Made by a program: the position numbers and the translations under genes. The notes below the pieces were generated by a model, which worked only from the letters and a program-made list of their open reading frames with translations, did not search any database and was not told the origin of the DNA. This document shows, in pieces, positions 6,365 through 14,536 of a DNA stretch of 36,513 bases. Numbering within the stretch: the first letter of the stretch is position 1; each line of letters opens with the position of its first letter. Source of the stretch: JAUPVL01 sp964481235 (lineage in GTDB: Bacteria; Patescibacteriota; Saccharimonadia; CAILAD01; BJGX01); NCBI GenBank assembly GCA_964481235.1, contig CAYZYH010000010.1, forward strand, positions 1 through 36,513, read 5' to 3'.

Positions 6365-8917
6365 CTACTTTTCTTTTTTACTATCGTCTTGAACTGTTTC
6401 AGGCTCGTTGGATTTAACTTTTTGCATTAATGCAACCGAGGCTATTTGATCATCGCCGTTGAGTCGCATTATTCTTACGCCCTGAGTAGCTCTGCCAATA
6501 ATTGGAATAGCTGTTAATTTGAGGCGTATTACTTGGCCTTGCTTTGAAATAAGCAATACATCGTCGTCAAGTTCGGGCACAATCCGAACATCGATTGCTT
6601 GACCAGTCTTGGTGGTGGCAACGCCAGCCTTAATACCAACTCCACCTCTATTGTGGCTACTAAATTGTTGGGACTTGGTAATTTTACCATAGCCATTTTC
6701 CATTACTACCAAAAGTAAACCTTCAGACTTACCAAGTACATCCATGCCCACTACCGAGTCGCCTGGTCGCAAACGAATACCTCTCACTCCTCGGGTTGCT
6801 CTCCCCATCGGCCTAGCATCTGCTTCTTTAAAGCGAATTGCCTGAGCCTTTGCGGTAGAAATAATTACATCATCCCCGTCGGTAGTTTTCTTAACCCAAT
6901 TTAATTGATCGCCTTTGTCTAGCTTTATACAAATTATGCCGCTTTGTCTAATATTTGCAAAGTCTTCTATTTTAGTTTTTTTAATAACACCGTTTCTGGT
7001 GGTCATAAATAGAAATTGTGTTTTTTCATCTTTTTGCAAACTAAGCATTGAGGTAACACGTTCTTCTGGACCAAGATTAATAATATTGACTATCGATTGT
7101 CCTTTTGCGGTGCGGCTGGCAGGTGGAATCTCATAAACCTTAAGTTTGAATACTCTACCTAGGCTGGTAAAGAATAGTACTGTGTCGTGAGTACGACACT
7201 GCAAGACGTGTTCTACCACGTCTTCTTCTTTGGTGCTCATGCCTATCTTACCTTTACCGCCACGATTTTGGCTACTATAGGTGTCGGCCGGAATTCGTTT
7301 TACATAATTACCCTTGGTGAGACTCACCACAACCTCTTCGTCGGGAATAAGGTCTTCATCACTAAAGTTACCAATAGCTTTTTTGATAATTTGAGTTCGT
7401 CTTTTATCGCCAAACTTCTCTTTGATATCAATAAGTTCTTCTGAAATTACTTTTAGAATATTAGCTTCGCTACCAAGAATTTTTTTGAGTTTAGCCATTA
7501 GATCTTGTAACTCATTGTATTCATCCTCAATTTTTTTGCGCTCCAGCCCAGCTAAGGTTCTTAGGGGCATACCTAAAATTGCATTGGCCTGCAATTCAGA
7601 CAATTTGAATTTGGTCATTAAGTTGGTTCTAGCTTCGTCTTGAGTTTCAGAACCCCTAATGGTCGATATTACTTTATCTATTTGGTCCAAAGCTATTCTC
7701 AAGCCTTCTAGTATGTGGGCGCGGGCTTCGGCTTTACGTAGCTCAAACTCTGTGCGACGACGTACCACAACTTTACGATGGTCGATAAAATGTCGCAACA
7801 CCATCTCAATATTTAATACTCGGGGTTGAATACCGTCTACCAGTGCAAGCATATTTACATGAAAAGCCGTTTGCATTGGTGTCATCTTGTATAATTGATT
7901 AAGTATCTTGCTGGCATAGGCATCTTTTTTTAACTCAATAACTACTCGTACTTCTTCTTTGGCCGACTCGTCTCTAAGATCAGATATACCAACAATTTTT
8001 TTGTCTCTCACGAGATCAGCGATCTTTTCTACTAGGGTAGATTTATTTGTCTGATATGGGACTTCGGTAATAATGATTTTCTCTTTACCTTTCTTGTCTT
8101 GCTCGATATTGGCTACTGCCCGCATAGTAATTGAACCCTTACCAGTACCATAAGCGTGAGCAATAGAGCCATCGTCGAAAATTATCCCGCCAGTTGGAAA
8201 GTCTGGGCCCTTAATAATCTTACATATGTCGGCTACAGTAGCATCTGGATTATCAATAATATAGAGTACTCCATCGACCACCTCTGTAAGATTATGAGTA
8301 GGGATATTGGTAGCCATACCAACAGCGATACCTTGTACGCCATTTAGTAAGAGATTAGGCACTTTTGCGGGTAGTACTTTTGGTTCTTGTTGAGAGCCAT
8401 CATAGTTGGGCATAAAGTCTACTGTGTCCTTGTCAATATCAAGCAACATCTCTTCGGCAATTCTAGTCATGCGAGCTTCGGTATAACGCATGGCAGCAGC
8501 ACTATCACCGTCCATACTACCGAAGTTACCTTGACCATCAACGGTCTGATAACGCATTATCCAGTCTTGAGCCATACGTGCCATAGAATCATATATTGCC
8601 GTGTCGCCATGTGGGTGATACTTACCAATAACTTCACCAACAATGGTGGCCGATTTACGATATTTTACATTATGACGAAGCCCAAGTGTGCCCATAGCAT
8701 ATAGAATTCTACGATGTACTGGCTTAAGTCCGTCCCGCACGTCTGGCAAGGCCCTGGCCACAATAACACTCATGGCGTACTCTAGATAACTTTTTTCCAT
8801 TTCAGATTCAACCGTCTTTGGTGCTATTAGACCAAATTCTGTCTTTTGCGGCTCAAAATTCTGATCGTCAAAAGCTTCTAAAGGTTCTTCAATTGGTGGG
8901 TTTTGTTCTTTATTCAT
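6365..8917 (-). CDS. gyrA: DNA gyrase subunit A
   Basis: Breaking-rejoining subunit of the type IIA topoisomerase that introduces negative supercoils, acting as A2B2 with GyrB. The 850-aa length is normal. The winged-helix/tower start is visible (Y-A-M-S-V-I-V-A-R-A-L-P-D-V-R-D-G). The catalytic tyrosine is Y145 in A-M-R-Y-T-E-A-R. The quinolone-determining region reads H-P-H-G-D-T-A-I-Y-D, with Thr at the position equivalent to E. coli Ser83 and Asp at that of Asp87. The C-terminal pinwheel carries a GyrA box near residue 550 reading Q-N-R-G-G-K-G, one residue off the usual Q-R-R-G-G-K/R-G. It follows gyrB by 3 nt with no clear SD, so translational coupling is likely. It ends with an acidic/Lys tail. 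Confidence 0.97.
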   Translation of the reverse strand: MNKEQNPPIEEPLEAFDDQNFEPQKTEFGLIAPKTVESEMEKSYLEYAMSVIVARALPDVRDGLKPVHRRILYAMGTLGLRHNVKYRKSATIVGEVIGKYHPHGDTAIYDSMARMAQDWIMRYQTVDGQGNFGSMDGDSAAAMRYTEARMTRIAEEMLLDIDKDTVDFMPNYDGSQQEPKVLPAKVPNLLLNGVQGIAVGMATNIPTHNLTEVVDGVLYIIDNPDATVADICKIIKGPDFPTGGIIFDDGSIAHAYGTGKGSITMRAVANIEQDKKGKEKIIITEVPYQTNKSTLVEKIADLVRDKKIVGISDLRDESAKEEVRVVIELKKDAYASKILNQLYKMTPMQTAFHVNMLALVDGIQPRVLNIEMVLRHFIDHRKVVVRRRTEFELRKAEARAHILEGLRIALDQIDKVISTIRGSETQDEARTNLMTKFKLSELQANAILGMPLRTLAGLERKKIEDEYNELQDLMAKLKKILGSEANILKVISEELIDIKEKFGDKRRTQIIKKAIGNFSDEDLIPDEEVVVSLTKGNYVKRIPADTYSSQNRGGKGKIGMSTKEEDVVEHVLQCRTHDTVLFFTSLGRVFKLKVYEIPPASRTAKGQSIVNIINLGPEERVTSMLSLQKDEKTQFLFMTTRNGVIKKTKIEDFANIRQSGIICIKLDKGDQLNWVKKTTDGDDVIISTAKAQAIRFKEADARPMGRATRGVRGIRLRPGDSVVGMDVLGKSEGLLLVVMENGYGKITKSQQFSSHNRGGVGIKAGVATTKTGQAIDVRIVPELDDDVLLISKQGQVIRLKLTAIPIIGRATQGVRIMRLNGDDQIASVALMQKVKSNEPETVQDDSKKEK

Positions 8918-8920
8918 AAT

Positions 8921-10990
8921 CTATACATCTAGGTTTTCTACTGACTTGGCATGGGTTTGTATGAAATTCTTTCTCAAAGCTACTTCTTCGCCCATCAGTT
9001 TGTTAAATATAGCGTCGGCCTTCTCTGCATCAGCTACTGTTACTTTCAATAGAATTCTATTTTCTGGATCCATAGTAGTCTCCCAGAGCTGATCGGCGTT
9101 CATTTCACCCAAGCCTTTGTAACGCTGAATAGATAAACCAGAGATTTTTTGTGTTTCTTTTGACTCACTATCTAAATCTGTGTTTTCTTGTTCAACTATC
9201 GCCACCTCGGCCAGATCTTTAGCAGTTTCGACACTACTAGGCGCTTCTTCGCCAATCTCAACTTGTGTATTTGGTTTGTCGGATTTTTTATCACCCATAC
9301 TATTTTTTAATTCATCAATTATCTCATCGCGTTGAGTATCTGAATAGGCGTATTTAGAAGACTTACCACGGCTTATTTTATATAGTGGTGGCTGAGCGAT
9401 ATAAATTTTACCTTCGCTCACAAGCTCTGGAAAATGCCTGTAGAAGAGAGTAAGTAGTAGAGTTCTTATGTGGGCACCGTCAACATCGGCATCGGTCATA
9501 ATAATTATTCTATGATAGCGTAATTTTGAGATATCAAATGTCTCACCTATACCTGTACCCATTGCAATTATCAGATTCTTTACCTCATTGTTGGCAAGCA
9601 TCTTGTCTAGCCTAGCTCTTTCTACATTTAGAATTTTACCTCTTAAAGGTAGGATAGCCTGAAACTCCCTATCGCGACCCTGTTTGGCAGAACCGCCAGC
9701 CGAATCACCCTCTACAATATAGACTTCGCTTTTTTCGGCATCTTTACTAGAGCAGTCTGACAGTTTGCCTGGCAAAGTCATACCCTCAAGTGCGCCTTTT
9801 CGAATAACACTATCGCGAGCAGCACGAGCTGCCAAGCGAGCTCGAGCCGATAGCACTCCTTTGCCGATAATCTTTCTGGCTTCGTTGGGGTTTTCCTCCA
9901 AGTAATAGCTAAGGTATTCATTTAATACTTTCTCTACTACAGTCCTAATTTCTGGATTCCCTAACTTGCCTTTGGTTTGGCCTTCAAATTGAGGGTCGGG
10001 CAACTTAACCGATATAACTGCAGTTAAGCCTTCTCGTACGTCATCACCAGTAAGATTTTCTTCTTTTTCTTTGATTAGTCCATTTTTGCGAGCATAATCA
10101 TTAACTACTCTAGTTAGAGCTGAGCGAAACCCAACTACGTGTGTACCGCCTTCGGGGTTGTAAATGTTATTAGCAAACGCTCGAAGCTGCTCATTAAAGC
10201 TATCGCAGTACTGCACCGCCAATTCAACATTAACTTCGCCAACATTTTTATCTACATAGAAAGTGGGTTGATTAAGTGCTTCCTTTCCTTTATTAAGATG
10301 CTCAACATAGCTACGAATACCGCCTTCGAAATAAAAACCATAACTACGATTCTTTAACTCGTCAATTAAATTAACACGAACACCTTTTGTTAGATAGGCT
10401 TGGTGTCTTAAATAGTCCAGTATTGTCTTATAACTAAATTGAGTTGTTTCGAAAATTTCAGGATCTGGCAAAAAACTAATGGTAGTGCCTTGTTTATTGG
10501 TGTTGCCAATCTTTTTTATATCACCTGTTGGCACGCCATTTTTGTATTCTTGACTGTACTCCACACCATCTTTATAAACTACAGCTTTAAGATCGGTTGA
10601 TAGAGCATTGACAACACTCACTCCTACACCGTGCAGGCCACCCGATACCTTGTATCCACCACCACCAAATTTTCCTCCGGCGTGAAGCACAGTTAGGACA
10701 GTTTCAAGTGCAGATTTGCCGGTAGTCTTATGCTTATCTATGGGTATACCGCGACCGTTATCAGTACAACTAACCCAACCATTTTCATGTAACACAACTT
10801 CAACTTCGTTGGCTTCACCAGCAATTGCTTCGTCTATAGAGTTATTTACAAGTTCCCAAACAAGATGGTGTAAGCCTTCTGGACCAGTACCCCCAATATA
10901 CATACCAGGACGTTTTCTTACCGGTTCAAGACCTTCTAGTACTTGAATTTGTGCGGCTGAATATTGATCTTTGGTTGGCTTTTTAGCCAT
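8921..10990 (-). CDS. gyrB: DNA gyrase subunit B
   Basis: ATPase subunit of gyrase. The GHKL ATP-binding domain is at the N-terminus (R-K-R-P-G-M-Y-I-G, E-L-V-N-N-S-I-D-E-A, D-N-G-R-G-I-P). The transducer domain follows, then TOPRIM with V-E-G-D-S-A-G-G-S near 428 and D-A-D-V-D-G near 500. The C-terminal signature Q-R-Y-K-G-L-G-E-M-N is present. Between the TOPRIM part and this signature there is an extra acidic, low-complexity stretch of about 60 residues rich in Glu, Ser and Asp, absent from most GyrB proteins of similar core size. The gene is first in the gyrB-gyrA operon and has its own promoter. An SD-like GAGGGG lies somewhat far (about 14 nt) from the ATG. Confidence 0.97.
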   Translation of the reverse strand: MAKKPTKDQYSAAQIQVLEGLEPVRKRPGMYIGGTGPEGLHHLVWELVNNSIDEAIAGEANEVEVVLHENGWVSCTDNGRGIPIDKHKTTGKSALETVLTVLHAGGKFGGGGYKVSGGLHGVGVSVVNALSTDLKAVVYKDGVEYSQEYKNGVPTGDIKKIGNTNKQGTTISFLPDPEIFETTQFSYKTILDYLRHQAYLTKGVRVNLIDELKNRSYGFYFEGGIRSYVEHLNKGKEALNQPTFYVDKNVGEVNVELAVQYCDSFNEQLRAFANNIYNPEGGTHVVGFRSALTRVVNDYARKNGLIKEKEENLTGDDVREGLTAVISVKLPDPQFEGQTKGKLGNPEIRTVVEKVLNEYLSYYLEENPNEARKIIGKGVLSARARLAARAARDSVIRKGALEGMTLPGKLSDCSSKDAEKSEVYIVEGDSAGGSAKQGRDREFQAILPLRGKILNVERARLDKMLANNEVKNLIIAMGTGIGETFDISKLRYHRIIIMTDADVDGAHIRTLLLTLFYRHFPELVSEGKIYIAQPPLYKISRGKSSKYAYSDTQRDEIIDELKNSMGDKKSDKPNTQVEIGEEAPSSVETAKDLAEVAIVEQENTDLDSESKETQKISGLSIQRYKGLGEMNADQLWETTMDPENRILLKVTVADAEKADAIFNKLMGEEVALRKNFIQTHAKSVENLDV

Positions 10991-11103
10991 AAAGAAAGCT
11001 TATCCCCTCAAATTAAATTACAAATTAATGTTACAATTTTATATCTATTCTAAAACGAAAGACAAGTCTTTAACTTTAAATTAAACGACTCATACTTACT
11101 ATT

Positions 11104-11132
11104 ATTATATGCCATTACCAGGTTTATAACAA
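11104..11132 (-). promoter_or_regulatory. gyrBA promoter
   Basis: On the minus strand TTGTTA (11127-11132) and TATAAT (11104-11109) lie 17 nt apart, a near-ideal sigma70 arrangement. Transcription should begin near 11097, about 107 nt before the gyrB ATG. The leader contains a short perfect inverted repeat (AAAGAC-AA-GTCTTT). Confidence 0.7.
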
Positions 11133-11147
11133 GACTATTACTATATT

Positions 11148-11465
11148 TTATACGTCTATATCAGCCCGAATACCACCAAATTTTTTAGCAGCTACATTAT
11201 AAAGTGCGGCGGTTATTAACCCCGCAATTAGCCCAATAAGTACATAGAAGCCGAAAAATATTCCACCAACAAACAGGCCTCCAAATAAACCACCCACCAA
11301 ACCTAAGATTGGATTTTTACCACTAATACCAGCGACAATACCAATAATAAGTACTACGACTGCATAGACACCACCAAATACTAAACCTAGCAAACCATAA
11401 ATAGCTGCTAAAATCTTAGCCACACTCATTGGCTCCAAATATTTTATTGTTACTTTTTTTGACAT
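11148..11465 (-). CDS. Small Gly-rich integral membrane protein (105 aa)
   Basis: Function unknown. A short N-terminal beta-like segment (K-K-V-T-I-K-Y-L-E-P-M-S-V-A-K-I) is followed by two or three Gly-rich membrane helices. It ends with the pattern L-Y-N-V-A-A-K-K-F-G-G-I-R-A-D-I. I recognise this layout from widespread small membrane proteins related to DUF3566-type annotations, but cannot name a family securely. It is the last gene of the envelope cluster, 18 nt after the 199-aa gene, so probably cotranscribed. No SD is evident. Confidence 0.65.
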   Translation of the reverse strand: MSKKVTIKYLEPMSVAKILAAIYGLLGLVFGGVYAVVVLIIGIVAGISGKNPILGLVGGLFGGLFVGGIFFGFYVLIGLIAGLITAALYNVAAKKFGGIRADIDV

Positions 11466-11483
11466 AAGTATATTTATAATTTA

Positions 11484-12083
11484 CTAGATTTTTTCAGGGT
11501 GATGAAAACGATGAAATATAAACTCTACCACAGCACCCAATACCGCACCAACCAACAAGAATAGTACCAGTGTAATACTTGGAATCAAATACCCATAATA
11601 TACAGCTACTATATATACTACCAATCCAAGCACTAAGCCAGTTACCGATCCACCAATAAGTACTGAAGGTCTAAATATTGTTTTACCGGCAACATCACTT
11701 ACACTTTCTACTACCGGATTGTGAACAAATTTTGAAAAAGTTCTAGACCTCTTAGGTAGTTGGTTTTGAACTTTTTTTATCTCTTTTTTATATGCAGTTT
11801 TTCTCTCAGCTTTGGTATACTTGGCGGGAGATTTTTCTTCACGCTCTGGCTTCTCATGCTTCTCTTTTTCTGCTTTTTCTTTGGCTAGTTCAAGTTTGTG
11901 CTTCTCTTTTTCTGCTTTTAAAACTTTTTCGGCTTCATGACCCTTTTGAGCAAGTTCATTCTCTTTTTTTTGTACTTCGGCCTTTGTAGGCTTTTTTTCT
12001 GTAGATTTAGATAGTTCTAGATTCTTTAGTTCTGTCTTCTCAGCATTTGATTTTTCGTGTTTTTCATTAATTTTTTCAGACAT
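11484..12083 (-). CDS. Lys/Glu-rich coiled-coil protein with C-terminal membrane hairpin (199 aa)
   Basis: Not recognised. Residues 1-110 are almost entirely Lys, Glu and Ala with heptad-like spacing, predicted as a cytoplasmic coiled coil or disordered charged tail. Residues 135-190 hold two membrane helices with Gly-rich faces, and the end is basic and His-rich (F-H-R-F-H-H). It starts 2 nt after the stop of the PKD surface protein, with SD GGAGTGA inside that gene's end, so the two are translationally linked. The charged cytoplasmic region could be a docking site for the cluster's ATPase, but this is speculation from position. Confidence 0.65.
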   Translation of the reverse strand: MSEKINEKHEKSNAEKTELKNLELSKSTEKKPTKAEVQKKENELAQKGHEAEKVLKAEKEKHKLELAKEKAEKEKHEKPEREEKSPAKYTKAERKTAYKKEIKKVQNQLPKRSRTFSKFVHNPVVESVSDVAGKTIFRPSVLIGGSVTGLVLGLVVYIVAVYYGYLIPSITLVLFLLVGAVLGAVVEFIFHRFHHPEKI

Positions 12084-12085
12084 TT

Positions 12086-14425
12086 TTAGTTCACTCCATC
12101 ACTTAATGTTTCTACAAGTTCTATCTCTCTCTTGAGTAAGCGATTTCTGAAGAAAAGGTATAATGAACTGGCAGCAAAGAACCCTATAAATACCAATGGA
12201 ACAGCATCTGAGCCAGTTCTAGGCAGGGGCAGGTTAGAGCTAACAAGGTTGAGACTACATTCAATTCGTTTTGCTGGATTAACATAGAGCGGAGTCTTTA
12301 CTAGCTTGCCAAAAAACTCGTCTTGAACCATACAGTCGTAGTTGGTTGTATCAGTTGGTTTATGGGCGGTTGTTGGAAGTGGATTTTTTAGCTGAACAGT
12401 GAATTCTTTTGAAACAAAAACCAGATTACCTTCGCTAGGTGTAGGCGGAATATCTATGGCTGGCCACTTTAGTATAGTTTGACCATCAGTTTGCTCCACA
12501 TTTGCTCCACCGGCGTCTACTAAATCAGCATACTCAAGTATGTCTGATATATTGTCTTGAAAAACGAAGTTACTCATAGTGGTTGCGCCAGTATTACTCA
12601 CGCCGATAGTATAGGTAAGCTTATCACCTGCTCTTGCAGTAGCATTATTGGCATCGGTTGGCAAACCACCACTCGTTAGTAAGGTGAGATTCTTTACTGT
12701 TTTTTGGTAAATAGTGTTTTCAACATTTATAGTTACTACGCATGTAGCATTTGTTGAGGTTGCATCATTATCGTTGGCCACCACCTCAACTCGTGCTGTA
12801 TATCTACCTCCTTGGTTATAGGTATGTTGCAGCGCTTGAGTAAGCTGATTAGACTGCACATTTTGATTTGTGCCATCCCCAAAGTCAAACCTATATTCTT
12901 TAACAGTCGTATTATCTACTTGTGCCTGCGCAGTCAGAGTAGTATTGAGTGGTGCAGTATCTGAAGAGGCTGGGTTAGCCGTTAGTCTGACACAGCTAAA
13001 TGTTTTTGCTGGCTCTTCACAACGTGGATCACCAACTGGGATACCAGGTCTACATTCGTCTTGTCTGGTTACACTAAATTGTGCCCAACAATCTTTTGTA
13101 TCAGCAACAGCAACGTTATTGGCATTGTAAACTCTTAATGTTATTAAGTAATTACCCGGCTCTGTGCGTCTAAACGAATCGGCATTAAATGACACTGGTG
13201 GTTCACCAACAGGGTCTCTTAGGGTAGTGTTGTTATGAACAATCTTTGCGACCCCCGGCACAGGTAGATAAAACTTGCCATTCATCTTAATAGTTTGCGA
13301 TGTCTCATTGGGTGTCTCTTGATAAAGCGCATATTCGTATTTGCTAGGTCTAGGGTCTGGGCCAGAACCATCGGTTACTGCTGCCTTACCAGTTAGCACT
13401 GGTGTGAAGGGTGCCACGCCAGTATTATTTTGCATTTTTAAATCATTACAAACTAGTTGTTTTGGGGTAGGGGGCTGTTGAACTATAATCCTAATAGCAC
13501 AGTCTCCTGTTGCGCTACCTCGAGCTAAAACAGCTGTACCGTTATTATTAAACGACACCCAAAGTCTTACGGTAAAAGTACCGGGGTTAGAGAAAGTAAA
13601 GGTTCTCCTATTGGGATCTTGGAACCTACCCGTTGGATTATCAGAAATACCGTTCGCCCGCTTGAGGTCTCCAATCTGTTCGCCCAAATCTGTTCCGTTT
13701 GGTTTGTACACTCCATAGGCCATATTAACAAGTTCACCTGGTGAAACGTTTTCGCCTTTTGCTAAACCACGAAAACCAATTTCGGTACCAGCCTGCACAG
13801 TAAATGGCCCAGTCGTGCCAAGGGTAGAATCAAGCCTCTGACAGCTAATGTCTTTTGTAGGTGGGGGAGTGGTTCGTTTTAAGATGATGTTACCACAATC
13901 AAGTACTACCCCCCATTCATACCACTGACCAGTCTGGGTATCTTGAATCTTATCTCTTCCTATTATGGCGCTAAGACAATTAGAATTCCAGCGAGATTCT
14001 GCCGTACCAATGTATATGCCTGGTTGAAATTGAGTTGAATTACCAAAGTTCTCTCTACCCATAGACAACCAGTTTTGACCCTTACAGGCCGAACCAACTG
14101 TTGCTTCTTGCATCTTAGCTTGTGATATCTGCAATCTATTGAAAACCTGTTGTATGCCTGCAGGATTTTGTTGCCAGACCTTACTTATAAGTGAGCTTTT
14201 AGTAAATGGTCCGCCGGGGATAAGGTCGTTTGCCGATGATGCATAACTAGGCTTTGGGGGAGCAACGAAAGTTATGAACTGAAATATTAGTAAGCCTACC
14301 ATTAAGACCGATGCTAGTCTACGCGTAGCGGTTTCTTTTGAGAGTCTTTTAGCGTAAAACGCTACTTTACTTTTTGATATTGCACCAATAGAAAATTTCG
14401 TTACTATGTCTTTGAAGTTACTCAT
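12086..14425 (-). CDS. Large surface protein with PKD and DUF11-like domains and LPRTG sorting signal (779 aa)
   Basis: Exported, cell-wall- or membrane-anchored protein. The N-terminus carries 35 residues before a signal helix (36-56) ending P-S-Y-A-S-S. Several Ig-like beta domains follow, including a PKD domain at about 480-568 (F-D-F-G-D-G-T with later H-T-Y-N-Q-G-G-R-Y-T) and a DUF11-like domain at about 575-690 (G-D-K-L-T-Y-T-I-G-V-S-N-T-G). The C-terminus has a textbook sorting signal: LPRTG at 734-738, a hydrophobic helix at about 743-760 and R-N-R-L-L-K-R, followed by an unusually long 13-residue tail. Paired cysteines in the N-terminal half suggest disulfides. It lies between the TraG-like ATPase and two small membrane proteins. 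It may be an adhesin or the outer part of a cell-contact apparatus (inference). No sortase gene lies in the window. Confidence 0.8.
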   Translation of the reverse strand: MSNFKDIVTKFSIGAISKSKVAFYAKRLSKETATRRLASVLMVGLLIFQFITFVAPPKPSYASSANDLIPGGPFTKSSLISKVWQQNPAGIQQVFNRLQISQAKMQEATVGSACKGQNWLSMGRENFGNSTQFQPGIYIGTAESRWNSNCLSAIIGRDKIQDTQTGQWYEWGVVLDCGNIILKRTTPPPTKDISCQRLDSTLGTTGPFTVQAGTEIGFRGLAKGENVSPGELVNMAYGVYKPNGTDLGEQIGDLKRANGISDNPTGRFQDPNRRTFTFSNPGTFTVRLWVSFNNNGTAVLARGSATGDCAIRIIVQQPPTPKQLVCNDLKMQNNTGVAPFTPVLTGKAAVTDGSGPDPRPSKYEYALYQETPNETSQTIKMNGKFYLPVPGVAKIVHNNTTLRDPVGEPPVSFNADSFRRTEPGNYLITLRVYNANNVAVADTKDCWAQFSVTRQDECRPGIPVGDPRCEEPAKTFSCVRLTANPASSDTAPLNTTLTAQAQVDNTTVKEYRFDFGDGTNQNVQSNQLTQALQHTYNQGGRYTARVEVVANDNDATSTNATCVVTINVENTIYQKTVKNLTLLTSGGLPTDANNATARAGDKLTYTIGVSNTGATTMSNFVFQDNISDILEYADLVDAGGANVEQTDGQTILKWPAIDIPPTPSEGNLVFVSKEFTVQLKNPLPTTAHKPTDTTNYDCMVQDEFFGKLVKTPLYVNPAKRIECSLNLVSSNLPLPRTGSDAVPLVFIGFFAASSLYLFFRNRLLKREIELVETLSDGVN

Positions 14426-14450
14426 TTTATTTTAGGTATTTCCCCATATT

Positions 14451-14480
14451 AACCTTAATTTATTAATTAAGGTTATTATA
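14451..14480 (-). promoter_or_regulatory. Promoter -10 with adjacent perfect palindrome upstream of the PKD protein gene
   Basis: TATAAT on the minus strand (14475-14480) is immediately followed by the perfect inverted repeat AACCTTAATT-TATT-AATTAAGGTT (14451-14474). The palindrome covers the expected transcription start and first nucleotides. It could be a repressor operator or a 5' stabilising hairpin for the mRNA of the 779-aa protein. No good -35 is seen. Confidence 0.5.
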
Positions 14481-14536
14481 ATACACAATTAGCCATAAGC
14501 ACAATAGTATTCATTATTTTGTATTATTACGGATAT

